From CAZIRF01 sp964541755 (lineage in GTDB: Bacteria; Spirochaetota; Spirochaetia; Treponematales; Breznakiellaceae): a stretch of DNA of 64,000 nucleotides. The notes beneath the pieces were generated by a model. It was not told the DNA's origin and searched no databases. It worked only from the letters and a program-made list of their open reading frames with translations. The DNA lies in NCBI GenBank assembly GCA_964541755.1, contig CAZIRF010000010.1, forward strand, positions 1 to 64,000. The letters run 5' to 3'. Below are positions 8,268 to 16,566 of this stretch, piece after piece. Positions within the stretch are counted from its first letter, which is position 1, and each line of letters starts with the position of its first letter. A program made the translations under genes and the position numbers.

Positions 8268-10229
8268 TCACCAGAGTATGCCCAGGCGAACGGCCCAGAA
8301 GAAGGTATCTGTCTGCCAATCGCGCCCCGCATAGAGGCTCGCCGACAGGGAGGAGAGCCCGATGAGGGAGGCGGTCACCGCCAGCGAAAGCCCGTTGGCC
8401 ATCTGCCATTCGTCCCTGGACAAGAGGATGTCCGTGTACAGGGCCAGATCAATACGGGGGATCTGGAATGACTCGGCCAATGAGATACCGATATCCCGAA
8501 AGGCCAGGGCAATCTCGCCGTTTGTCCACACTTGAGGCAGTCGAACCGGGCCGCTTGCCGGGCCTCTCCAGGGATCGGAGGGGAAGGGCGTGAAGAGCCG
8601 GTATGTCGGGCTCCAGCGCCCCAGTATGCCGGCTCGAACTTCGAGGGGGCCCGCAAGCGAGATCTTCGTTCCAAAACGCCCCTCCACACCTGCAGTATAC
8701 GGAGTATCACCTTCACTGCGCAGAAATCCCCCAAGAGCGAGGGTCGGGTAGACTCGTTGTATCTTGTCGCGGGGGCGAAATCCGATGTTGGCCGCAATCC
8801 ATTGGTCATCGCTTTGGTAGGCGGAATCCAGGAGCAGTTCTGCCTCGAGAGCACTTTCCAGTATGAGATCGCTGCCCGCGTATGCAGTGGCCCCTATGAC
8901 CCCTTGGATCCAGGTCCATTCAGGACACCAGGAAGCGCCTGTTTCGATGGTAAAGGGGCCGGGGGGCGAGAGGGTGAATCGCGCAGAAGCACCTGCTCCC
9001 ACGCGTGCCAAACTGGTCCAGCCACCCAATTGCGCGGCAAAATGGCCGCCTTCGAATACGAGTTTGAGATCGAGGGTGGACTCCGGTTCGAGGCGAAAGC
9101 GTGCGTTGAAGTTGTCCGGGAGCGTGAGGCCCCCTCGCATTGTTATCCGGGGGCTGTAATGCCTGGGATGGCGTCCCAGGGCGATGGTCCGTTCGGTTTT
9201 AAGGAGCGCCTCTTGGCGGGTAGCGCGCAGGGTGGAGAGATCGTGCGGATTCTCTCCGATCTGTTGACGTATGGCGTCAATTCGTGCCTCTGTGGAATGG
9301 TAGCCGGCCAAAATGATACGGTCGATTTGGCTGTAATCCATAAACGAGAAGTCTTCCACGGCACAGCGGATAAGCAGGCCGCCTTTCCGTTCAATATCGC
9401 AAATGGCCGCGCGTTCCTTGGCTATCGAGAAATTGCGGTTGATGATGGTGATCGGATTGCGGAAGTTGAGCCCCTTGCCCTCGTAAAAGGTCGCTGCCAC
9501 AATGAAACGTGAAGTGAATTGCGCGGGAACTGTGGCCGGAATGAGATTGGAGGTGCCCCCGTCAACGAGACGAAGGGGGCCATGGGGGACGGGAGGAAAA
9601 TACATGGGCATTGAAAAGGCCGCCAGAAAGGTCTCGACGAGGGGGCCTTCGGCCAGCCATACCTGTCGTTTGCTCACGAGGTCGTCACAGACAATCAGGG
9701 TGGGAATGGCAAGCTCTTCGAGTCTGGTATCGTGGAAGAGTTCACCCATAATGTCTGCAAAGTGGCCGGGGTCGAGGATGCCCCCCTTTAAAGGGACAAC
9801 GGGTTTGAAGAGTTCTTCAAGGGGGGTAAGGGTGATGATGCGCTCGATGTCATCCGGAGCGAAGCCCGCAGCATAGAGCAGTGCGACGATGGCTCCCATG
9901 GAGTTTGCCACGATAAAGTCCGGGATGATGTTCGCCTCTTCCAGTTTCTTGAGAACCCCGATGTGTGCATAGGCGCGGGCGGATCCCCCCGATAGAAGGA
10001 GTCCCAGGGGTTCACGATCAGGGTGTTCTTTTTCCAGAGTGTCAAGACGGGATCGGAAGGATCCCTCCCCGATAAACAGGGGGCTAATCTGGGTCTCGAG
10101 GTCCTGGTCGAGAGCGGGGAGCCCTTGCCGGTCGCTTGCGGTCACCGCGTGGGTAACGAGAAGGAGGAGTATTGCAGTTAGCCATACGCATCGTTTCGCA
10201 TGTTTGAAGCAGGGTGTTTTCACGCGCAT
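8268..10229 (-). CDS. Patatin-like phospholipase fused to a predicted outer-membrane beta-barrel
   Basis: An exported 653-residue protein. Residues 1-31 form a signal peptide (AKRCVWLTAILLLLVTHAVTA). The patatin domain (about 73-300) has the oxyanion loop SGGSARAYAHIG, a Ser-110 nucleophile in ANSMGA and Asp-223 in VDGG, so the Ser-Asp dyad is present although the usual first Gly of GxSxG is Ala. From about 365 to the end the sequence alternates in short amphipathic strands and ends in aromatic residues (FFWAVRLGILW), typical of a membrane barrel. This resembles the PlpD type of patatin, which reaches the cell surface through its own barrel; a POTRA domain between the two parts is not obvious. 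The 3' end abuts the tandem repeat at 8201-8260. The start has no strong ribosome binding site. Confidence 0.8.
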   Translation of the reverse strand: MRVKTPCFKHAKRCVWLTAILLLLVTHAVTASDRQGLPALDQDLETQISPLFIGEGSFRSRLDTLEKEHPDREPLGLLLSGGSARAYAHIGVLKKLEEANIIPDFIVANSMGAIVALLYAAGFAPDDIERIITLTPLEELFKPVVPLKGGILDPGHFADIMGELFHDTRLEELAIPTLIVCDDLVSKRQVWLAEGPLVETFLAAFSMPMYFPPVPHGPLRLVDGGTSNLIPATVPAQFTSRFIVAATFYEGKGLNFRNPITIINRNFSIAKERAAICDIERKGGLLIRCAVEDFSFMDYSQIDRIILAGYHSTEARIDAIRQQIGENPHDLSTLRATRQEALLKTERTIALGRHPRHYSPRITMRGGLTLPDNFNARFRLEPESTLDLKLVFEGGHFAAQLGGWTSLARVGAGASARFTLSPPGPFTIETGASWCPEWTWIQGVIGATAYAGSDLILESALEAELLLDSAYQSDDQWIAANIGFRPRDKIQRVYPTLALGGFLRSEGDTPYTAGVEGRFGTKISLAGPLEVRAGILGRWSPTYRLFTPFPSDPWRGPASGPVRLPQVWTNGEIALAFRDIGISLAESFQIPRIDLALYTDILLSRDEWQMANGLSLAVTASLIGLSSLSASLYAGRDWQTDTFFWAVRLGILW

Positions 10230-10306
10230 ATGATAACACGCATGATTGAAACGCTACCAGCTTTCATGTTACTCTTCGGTTATACACGTACATACCCGGA
10301 GGCGCA

Positions 10307-11605
10307 ATGCACGATCGCAAGGATACCGGAACAGCTGAACTGCGGATTGACGGCAAGATCATCACCCTGCCCACGTATGAGGGCTCAAAGGGCGAGAAAG
10401 CGGTCGATATAACCCGCCTGCGGAAGGAAACCGGTTACATTTCTTACGACCCGAGTCTCGCAAATACCGGGGCCTGTTCGAGCGACATCACCTACATCGA
10501 CGGTGAAAAGGGCGTGTTGCTGTATCGGGGGTACCGCATCGAGGATCTGGCTGAACACTGCCGCTTCCTGGAAGTCGCCTACCTCCTCATTTTGGGCAAG
10601 CTCCCCACAGAGGAAGAGCGCAAGAGCTTCTCGCGCCTCATGAACTGCAATTCCATGGTTCACGAGGACATGCAGAACTTTTTCCGCAATTACCCCGAGC
10701 ACACCCACCCCATGGCCGTCCTCTCTGCCATGGTCGTATCGCTCTCGACCTTCTACCCCGAGCTCGAGTCCCCGGCGGCCCAGAGGGAGTCGCTGGATAT
10801 TACGATTGCCCGCCTCATCTCGAAGATTCGCACGATTGCGGCCTTCTCCTACAAGAAGTCTGTCGGCGAGCCCTTCGTCTATCCCAGCCACCAGTACAGC
10901 TACTGCGCCAACTTCCTCAACATGATGTTCTCTTCCCCCGTCAACGACTACAAGATCGATCCGTTGGTCGAGCGCATCCTCAACCAGTTCCTCATCATCC
11001 ATGCCGATCACGAGCAGAACTGCTCGACCACGGTCGTCCGCACCGTCGGGAGCGCGGGTGCAAACCTCTATGCCTCCATCTCCGCCGGTATCTGTGCCCT
11101 CTGGGGGCCCCTGCACGGCGGCGCGAACCAGGGGGTTATCGAGATGCTCGAGATGATGCTCAACGAGAAGCTGTCTCCCAAGGATGTTTTGGCCAGGGCA
11201 AAGGACAAGAATGATCCCTTCCGCCTTATGGGCTTCGGGCACCGCGTGTACAAGACCTATGATCCCCGCGCCAAGATTGCCAAGAAGGCCTGCAACGAGC
11301 TTTTGGACCACCTGGGCATCACGAACGATCCCCTTCTGGACATTGCACTCGAATTGGAGGAGGCCGCTCTCAAGGATGACTACTTCCAGGAGCGAAACCT
11401 CAACCCCAATGTCGATTACTATACCGGTATCGCCTACCGGGCCATGGGTATTCCCACGAACATGTTTACCGTCATGTTCGCTATCGGCCGTCTTCCCGGT
11501 TGGATCGCCCACTGGCTTGAGGGCCATGCCGATCCCGAACAGCGCCTCATGCGCCCCCGCCAGATCTATACGGGGACGACCGAGCGCGATTTTGAGCGCA
11601 AGTAA
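10307..11605 (+). CDS. gltA: Citrate synthase
   Basis: Condenses acetyl-CoA and oxaloacetate to citrate. The 432-residue length and N-terminal beta-rich extension (LRIDGKIITLPTYEG) match the type II hexameric enzymes of Gram-negative bacteria. Active-site segments are intact: WGPLHGGANQ with the first His, MGFGHRVYKTYDPRAK with the second, and LNPNVDYYTG with the catalytic Asp. GGAGG at 10298-10302 precedes the start. It is a single-gene unit with its own terminator at 11623-11653. Aconitase lies at 43.3 kb; together they could feed glutamate synthesis, since no other Krebs-cycle gene is present in the window. Confidence 0.97.
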   Translation: MHDRKDTGTAELRIDGKIITLPTYEGSKGEKAVDITRLRKETGYISYDPSLANTGACSSDITYIDGEKGVLLYRGYRIEDLAEHCRFLEVAYLLILGKLPTEEERKSFSRLMNCNSMVHEDMQNFFRNYPEHTHPMAVLSAMVVSLSTFYPELESPAAQRESLDITIARLISKIRTIAAFSYKKSVGEPFVYPSHQYSYCANFLNMMFSSPVNDYKIDPLVERILNQFLIIHADHEQNCSTTVVRTVGSAGANLYASISAGICALWGPLHGGANQGVIEMLEMMLNEKLSPKDVLARAKDKNDPFRLMGFGHRVYKTYDPRAKIAKKACNELLDHLGITNDPLLDIALELEEAALKDDYFQERNLNPNVDYYTGIAYRAMGIPTNMFTVMFAIGRLPGWIAHWLEGHADPEQRLMRPRQIYTGTTERDFERK

Positions 11606-11622
11606 TATCCATTTGAATGCGC

Positions 11623-11660
11623 CCCTTTCAAAACTCACCGGGTTTTGAAAGGGTTTCGTT
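11623..11660 (+). terminator. Rho-independent terminator of gltA, member of a dispersed hairpin family
   Basis: CCCTTTCAAAA (11623-11633) and TTTTGAAAGGG (11643-11653) make a perfect 11-bp stem around CTCACCGGG, followed by a T-rich stretch. The stem and loop are very similar to the hairpin at 71-103 beyond murJ. Confidence 0.8.
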
Positions 11661-11702
11661 TTTATAAACAATATGAACGGCAGAGCCCGATGGGCTGCTT
11701 TT

Positions 11703-11736
11703 AAAACGCCGGGAGCTCTTGAACTCCCGGCGTTTT
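11703..11736. terminator. Second terminator hairpin between gltA and the transglutaminase-like gene
   Basis: AAAACGCCGGGAG (11703-11715) and CTCCCGGCGTTTT (11724-11736) form a perfect 13-bp stem with an 8-nt loop; A- and T-runs flank it, so it could work in both directions. Its position makes any translation start before about 11740 for the next gene unlikely. Confidence 0.85.
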
Positions 11737-11823
11737 CATGTTCCGTGTTTGCTGTCCCTTGCCGTTTTTTCGGGGGCGTCGGTCCGGATGGCTGATAGTG
11801 CACGGTATCGGGAGGAAATATTC

Positions 11824-14505
11824 GTGACGCGCCAATCTGCTCCTTGTCGACTGTTCCTCTCTGTTCTGTTCTTTCTTCTGTTGTATACTGCGCGGTCTCT
11901 CTCGGCGCTTGAGCACAGCGCCCCCGTTCTTTTTCCTGTCCCCGACTGGGTAAGTCCTCTCTCCCTGCCCGAAGAGCTGGATGAATCCTTTGCGAGTAGT
12001 TATGGCTACCACTTCATACTCAACGACCAGCAGTACCACCCCGCAAAAGCCACTACGTATCGCCACTTTGCCTGGGTGCTTACCTCTCCTGCCGGGCTCG
12101 AATCTGCATCGCGCATTTACATACCGTGGCAGGTGCGCCATGAGACGCTGGAGGTCCACTTTATCCGTGTCGTGAGAAACGGCGAGCGCTTGGACTGGAA
12201 GGACAGGGCGCGGGTGGAGGATCTCCATCGGGAAGATCGCCTTGATTCGGGTATTTATGATGAAGAGCGTACGCGATTTATGGTGCTTGAAGATATTCGG
12301 GTTGGAGATATCGTCGAGTACGCCTATAGCTTGAGAGGGGCAAATCCCGTTTTTGGCGGGCAGGTCCACAAGACCTTTGTCCATGGGCAGGATTACCCCA
12401 TGGCCCTCCTCCATTTTCGTCTCCTCCTCTCCCCCGATAGTAAAATCAAGACCCGGCAGTATGTACGCAGTATCGAGCCGGTGGAGCGGCTTCTTGCGGG
12501 GGGCTGGAGAGAATTGGTGTGGATGGAGAAAGAGAGTCCCGCAGTAAAGGAAGAGGACCAGAGCCCGTACTGGTTTGATACCTATCCGTGGATTGAAACA
12601 AGTGATTGGGCTTCATGGGAAGAGCTCGGTCAATGGGGGCTCGGTCTGTTTCGGAATACGGTCGATACAGAGAGCCGTCTTGCCGTAGATAGCGTGTTTT
12701 CTCGATTGGCCCCGAATTTTCCTCTCGATGATGGAGTCTCCCGGCCCGCATCCGACGATGAACTGCTTGCCCTCATTCGCTTTGTGCAAGACGAGATTCG
12801 CTACTTTGGCTTGCAAATTGGCGAAGGGACGCACCGACCGCGCAGCCCGGCCGATATCGTATCCAGCGGGTTTGGGGATTGCAAGGACAAGACCGTTCTT
12901 CTCTGCGCCCTCTTGTCCCGTGCGGGGGTCAAAGCCTGGCCCGCCCTTGTTGCAACGCGCCGTGGTCAGTTCATACCGGATCGTTTGCCCGGCCCCGGTG
13001 CCTTTGATCACGCAATTTGCGCATTTGAACTCGACGGTGCCCTTCGTTGGATTGATCCGACTATCAGTTTGCAAGGTGGAGACCTGCGTACCTTTCATAA
13101 CCCCGATTATGGCCGAGCCTTTCTCCTGGACCCCGCCGAACCACGTTTCGTCCCCATGGAGGCGAGGGCGAACGGGAGTGTGTGTGTCGAGGAGCGCATG
13201 CGCTCTCAGGGCCTGGCCGAAGAGGGGAGTCTGCTGGTTCAAACCGGGTATTCAGGGGCCGAGGCCGATGCCATGCGGCGTACTCTCGCCGGGAGTAACG
13301 GCGCCGAACTCGAGGAACGCTACCTTTCTTTCTATCGATCTCTCTTTCCCAAGATTCGTCTTGCCTCTTCCCTGCGTGTCGAGGACGATCGCCTGTCAAA
13401 CAAGTTGAGGGTCTTTGAAGAGTACACAATACCGGATCTATGGTCTTTCGAGGCGGGGAAGCCACAAGATGACGACAGGGATCGGGTTCTCGAGCTCTAC
13501 CCCTATACGATTTCGGATTACTTTACCCGCTATGCACGCATCTCTGCGGATCGCACGACTCCGCTCGCCCTGCCGTATCCCGTACATTCTGTGCACACCA
13601 GTATCGTTGAGCTTCATGAAGAGTGGGACGTGGAGGACGAGCGGGAGCATTTTGCCGACGATTGGTATCGCCTCGACTATCGGGTGAATTATGCCGATAG
13701 AACCCTCTCTGTCACCTGGGATTACCAGACGATTGGCGATCATGTCGAGGCGGCGGATGTTCCCGCTTTTCTCGAAGGACACAGCGCTATAGGTGATACC
13801 TGGCTCGGTTATATATTGCGGCCCAAGTACAACTTTATTTCACTTCCCAATGCCCAGGCCCCGTCGACCCCGGCGATATTCATGTTGTTCGTCACCCTTG
13901 TCCTTCTCCTGTTTTTGGCTCGAAACATGTTTCGTCGTACCCAGCCTTCTTCGGCGCCGCCGACCACTGTTGAAACGGCGCCGCCGACTAATGTTGAAAC
14001 GGCGCCGCCGACCATTGTTGAAGCGGCGCCGCCTGCTGGTGATCTTGTTCAGGGGCCAAATGGTATCGGTGGGGTCCTTGCATTCCTCCTTGTTGCTTTT
14101 GTCCTTGGCTTTGCCATCAAGCTGTTCTCCCTGAAGGATTGGGAAGCCTACACCGTCTTCACCTGGATGAAGGTGAGCTCGATGTACAATATGCGTGGCG
14201 TCGGTATTTTCCTCTTGGCCCTTTTTCTCGAAATTCTCATTAACCTGGGATTGACTCTCTGCATTCCCCTGCTCCTCATTCTTGCCTTCAAACGGAGTAG
14301 TCGCTTCAAAACCTCCGCGATCTTTTTCTACCTGGCCCAAGCCCTTCTCTGGCTTCTCTACATTGCAGTCGCCCAATCCTCTTCTGGTGTGATACCCTTG
14401 GACCGGGAGACGACCACCCTTGGTGTACAGGCAATATTCGGCAGTGGTCTGTGGATTGCCTATCTCGCCAATTCACGGCGTGTCGCAAATACAATGTGTC
14501 GATAA
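11824..14505 (+). CDS. DUF3857-transglutaminase-DUF2569 fusion membrane protein
   Basis: Predicted envelope protein of 893 residues with unknown substrate. GTG at 11824 is preceded by GGGAGGAA (11810-11817) and starts a signal peptide ending near SLSA. A DUF3857-type beta domain (about 30-270) is followed by a transglutaminase-like domain with Cys in FGDCKDKT (about 353), His in FDHAIC (about 395) and Asp in WIDPT (about 410), so the papain-like triad is intact. A transmembrane segment near 680 leads to a linker of three 8-residue repeats (APPTxVET), then a four- to five-helix membrane domain resembling DUF2569. The frame is open further upstream but passes through the terminator at 11703-11736. 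Role in peptide or peptidoglycan processing is inference only. Confidence 0.75.
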   Translation: MTRQSAPCRLFLSVLFFLLLYTARSLSALEHSAPVLFPVPDWVSPLSLPEELDESFASSYGYHFILNDQQYHPAKATTYRHFAWVLTSPAGLESASRIYIPWQVRHETLEVHFIRVVRNGERLDWKDRARVEDLHREDRLDSGIYDEERTRFMVLEDIRVGDIVEYAYSLRGANPVFGGQVHKTFVHGQDYPMALLHFRLLLSPDSKIKTRQYVRSIEPVERLLAGGWRELVWMEKESPAVKEEDQSPYWFDTYPWIETSDWASWEELGQWGLGLFRNTVDTESRLAVDSVFSRLAPNFPLDDGVSRPASDDELLALIRFVQDEIRYFGLQIGEGTHRPRSPADIVSSGFGDCKDKTVLLCALLSRAGVKAWPALVATRRGQFIPDRLPGPGAFDHAICAFELDGALRWIDPTISLQGGDLRTFHNPDYGRAFLLDPAEPRFVPMEARANGSVCVEERMRSQGLAEEGSLLVQTGYSGAEADAMRRTLAGSNGAELEERYLSFYRSLFPKIRLASSLRVEDDRLSNKLRVFEEYTIPDLWSFEAGKPQDDDRDRVLELYPYTISDYFTRYARISADRTTPLALPYPVHSVHTSIVELHEEWDVEDEREHFADDWYRLDYRVNYADRTLSVTWDYQTIGDHVEAADVPAFLEGHSAIGDTWLGYILRPKYNFISLPNAQAPSTPAIFMLFVTLVLLLFLARNMFRRTQPSSAPPTTVETAPPTNVETAPPTIVEAAPPAGDLVQGPNGIGGVLAFLLVAFVLGFAIKLFSLKDWEAYTVFTWMKVSSMYNMRGVGIFLLALFLEILINLGLTLCIPLLLILAFKRSSRFKTSAIFFYLAQALLWLLYIAVAQSSSGVIPLDRETTTLGVQAIFGSGLWIAYLANSRRVANTMCR
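13954..14034 (+). repeat. Three in-frame 24-bp tandem repeats
   Basis: Units at 13954-13977, 13978-14001 and 14002-14025 plus a partial fourth encode APPTTVET, APPTNVET, APPTIVEA and APPA. They form the linker between the last periplasmic helix and the DUF2569-like membrane part of the surrounding gene. The copies differ at only a few bases. Confidence 0.9.
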
Positions 14506-14581
14506 GGGCTTGCCTGTGGGGGACTGTAATTGGCAGAACCAATTTCAGGACTCGGGGTGTGTGAAAAAGGTCCAATATATA

Positions 14582-14616
14582 GAGGCTCTTTCAAAAGGGT
14601 GATTTTTGAAACGGGC
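14582..14616. repeat. Hairpin-type dispersed repeat before the flavin-reductase-like gene
   Basis: GAGGCTCTTTCAAAA (14582-14596) is the exact reverse complement of 40-54, and TTTTTGAAACGGGCTC downstream forms an imperfect partner arm. The right side runs into the AAGGAG ribosome binding site of the next gene at 14619-14624, so the hairpin could affect its translation. The rest of the 14506-14630 gap shows no further clear feature. Confidence 0.55.
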
Positions 14617-14630
14617 TCAAGGAGTAGTAT

Positions 14631-15137
14631 ATGGCTGGCAATGCAAAGGATTTTTTGAGTCTGGCGGGCGAGGACCTTGTCTCACTCTCTGATGGAGCCC
14701 TCCTTACGGTGGCGGCTGGTGGCGAACAGAACACCATGACTGTCTCCTGGGGGATGACCGGCTTTATGTGGGCGCGCAGTGTCTTTATGGTGATGGTGCG
14801 CCGCTCTCGCCATACCTTCTCTCTAATTGAGCGTGCCGACTCCTTTACGGTGAGTATCCCCAAGCACCCCGATGCCAAGGAATGGCTCGCATACTGTGGT
14901 TCAAAGAGCGGCCGGGATGGTGACAAGTTCGCTGCCTTGGGCCTTGCGACACAGCCTGCGAAGGTCGTAAATGGCGTCGTCATCGACTGCCCCGGCACCC
15001 ACTTCGAGGCCCGTATCCTGCATCGCGTCGATATGGCACAGGGTACACTGGACAAGGGCGTTCAGGAGGCGCACTACGTCAAGGACGGACTGCATGTCTT
15101 GTATTTCGGCGAGATACTCGCCCGTTACTCCAAGTGA
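14631..15137 (+). CDS. Flavin reductase-like (flavoredoxin-type) FMN-binding protein
   Basis: A 168-residue protein with the split-barrel flavin-binding fold. Typical segments are PLLTVAAGGEQN-like at the N-terminus (here ALLTVAAGGEQNTMTVSWGM), MVMVRRSRHTFSLIERADSFTVSIP, and the YCGSKSGRDGDKFAALGL stretch of the flavoredoxin branch. It probably binds FMN and carries electrons or reduces flavin in the cytoplasm. AAGGAG precedes the ATG. Remnants of an NAD(P)H:quinone reductase gene follow immediately, with the first conserved codons overlapping this gene's stop, so the two may once have formed a redox operon. Confidence 0.85.
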   Translation: MAGNAKDFLSLAGEDLVSLSDGALLTVAAGGEQNTMTVSWGMTGFMWARSVFMVMVRRSRHTFSLIERADSFTVSIPKHPDAKEWLAYCGSKSGRDGDKFAALGLATQPAKVVNGVVIDCPGTHFEARILHRVDMAQGTLDKGVQEAHYVKDGLHVLYFGEILARYSK

Positions 15138-15325
15138 TCTGTCGCGTTATTTATTGCCATCCCTCCGGGGCGAGGCCTTCCATGACGATTCCCGCCCACC
15201 CTCCGCCGATGTCCTGGCGCATCAGGAGGCGCTCTGTGCCTCCGACGGGCTTGCCTTTGTCTTTCCCCTCTTTTGGACCGATGTCCCCGCCCTCCTCAAG
15301 GGCTGGTTCGACCGCCCAAGCGACA
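15134..15325 (+). pseudogene. Remnant of an NAD(P)H:quinone oxidoreductase (flavodoxin-fold) gene
   Basis: The first codons (from 15134, frame overlapping the preceding stop) encode RVIYCHPSG, the N-terminal strand and FMN-phosphate loop of the NQO/MdaB-like family. From about 15170, in another frame, come GEAFHDDSRPP, DVLAHQEALCASDG and FVFPLFWTDVPALLKGWFDR, a clear match to the middle of such enzymes. The roughly 50 residues expected between these parts are missing, and everything after GWFDR (residue 100 or so of about 190) is lost; the sequence runs instead into the dispersed repeat at 15325-15360. It therefore has an internal deletion with frameshift plus a 3' truncation. Confidence 0.75.
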
Positions 15326-15360
15326 ATCTCAAAAATGACCGATTTCTGAAATTTCCTGAA
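15325..15360. repeat. Dispersed 3'-end repeat at the end of the GH26 gene
   Basis: On the minus strand this reads CAGGAAATTTCAGAAATCGG followed by TCATTTTTGAGATTG and matches about 28 of 38 positions of the element at 8180-8215. It supplies the last residues (QEISEIGHF) and the stop codon of the GH26 gene and marks the point where the quinone-reductase remnant is cut off. Confidence 0.6.
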
Positions 15361-16513
15361 TCTTCTTGCCATTTTTTGCGAGGTCATCTTGCAGGACCAT
15401 GCGCGAAGAGGATGCGAACTTTACAAAGTCTTCCATTGCCTCTTTCCCGCCCTGCATGGCCCTGTCCATGCCCCGGTACGGAATGTAGCACTGGCTCTTG
15501 TTTTGCCTGGAGTAGTCGATCTGGTACCAGCTCATCACCCATCCAATTTTCGCTCCCGATTGTTCAATACCCTTGAGCACACAGTCTGTCCAAAAGCGGG
15601 GGACTATGTCCGGATAGCGGTGGGTGTCGCCCTCCATGCGGCAGCCGGTCTCGCAGATGGCCGCTACCTTGTCATGGCGTTTTGCGAGAGCGTCCAAATT
15701 ATGCAAGTCCTCCTCAAAGGTCTTGAGGTCATTCCAGGGGACGGCTCCGGGCTCATAGGAGTCAAGTCCCACGATGTCGACCCACTCGTCGCCTGGGTAG
15801 TAGTCGGCGCAAAAGGGCGTATTCGGTGACCATGCATACAGGATGTTTTTCACCCCACGTCCGCGAATCCAGTCTACGGTAAAGCGATAGAGCGTGATGT
15901 ATTCCTCTGCACAAATCGATTCGGATCCCCACCAGAACCATGCCCCGTTCATCTCATGAAAGGGGCGGAATACGAGGGGAAATCCCAATTCATTGAAAAC
16001 CGGAATGACCATACGATCTATTTTCCCGGTAAGCCATGCGAGGGAGCTGCCAATGGGGCCTCCCTGTCGGTACTCACGGATTTCACGGACAATTTGTCGG
16101 GCCAAATTGGCGTCCCGGTCGAGCTCCCCGGAGCGAGTCCCGTGTTCCACGCGCAAGCGGAAGCTCCCGGAATCCTTGCCGCGAAGATGCCAGCAGAAGC
16201 CGCAGACCGATCCGGCCTCGTGCGCCAAACGCAGGGCTTCGAGGTGGCGATTTCGCTGCATCTCGGGGTCCCTGCCGGGCCCGGCCCCCTCGAACCACAT
16301 GAAGTCGTCTTCAATAAAGCCGGGGTTGGACCCGGTGATATCCTTGCAATCCGAGCTGTCTATGGCCTGATCATGGAGACTGTGATACCCGATAGTCGTC
16401 GCATTTGCCATGCCAAAGATGGTTTTGTCTGCTCTGCCAAGGGCTTTGAGCCAGGAGAGGAGGGCCTCGCTCGCTGCGTCTCTGTACCCTTGTGCTGCCT
16501 TGGATTCTCTCAT
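15329..16513 (-). CDS. Glycoside hydrolase family 26 protein (beta-mannanase type)
   Basis: A 394-residue (beta/alpha)8 glycosidase. The acid/base Glu is in RPFHEMNGAWFWW (about residue 187) and the nucleophile Glu in AICETGCR (about 287), and a CGFCWHLRG segment matches the family's substrate-binding region. Members usually cleave beta-1,4-mannan. I start it at ATG 16513 behind GGAG; the spacing is short. The frame is open further upstream, but that part overlaps the next gene and has no homology. No signal peptide is visible, so the enzyme would act in the cytoplasm, perhaps on imported mannooligosaccharides. The C-terminal EISEIGHF comes from a dispersed repeat. Confidence 0.85.
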   Translation of the reverse strand: MRESKAAQGYRDAASEALLSWLKALGRADKTIFGMANATTIGYHSLHDQAIDSSDCKDITGSNPGFIEDDFMWFEGAGPGRDPEMQRNRHLEALRLAHEAGSVCGFCWHLRGKDSGSFRLRVEHGTRSGELDRDANLARQIVREIREYRQGGPIGSSLAWLTGKIDRMVIPVFNELGFPLVFRPFHEMNGAWFWWGSESICAEEYITLYRFTVDWIRGRGVKNILYAWSPNTPFCADYYPGDEWVDIVGLDSYEPGAVPWNDLKTFEEDLHNLDALAKRHDKVAAICETGCRMEGDTHRYPDIVPRFWTDCVLKGIEQSGAKIGWVMSWYQIDYSRQNKSQCYIPYRGMDRAMQGGKEAMEDFVKFASSSRMVLQDDLAKNGKKIQEISEIGHF

Positions 16514-16566
16514 ATCTCCAATATAGTCAAAAACATCAATTTTGCAAGGGGTGGAGGATAAAACTG

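Noticed and set aside
10246..10286. TTGAAA and TATACA before gltA as a promoter pair
   Set aside because: The boxes are nearly 30 bp apart, too far for a sigma-70 promoter.
10385..11803. 472-codon minus-strand frame
   Set aside because: It covers citrate synthase in antisense and runs through two strong terminators.
11719..11823. N-terminal extension of the DUF3857 gene
   Set aside because: It begins inside a 13-bp terminator hairpin; the GTG at 11824 has a ribosome binding site and begins a signal peptide.
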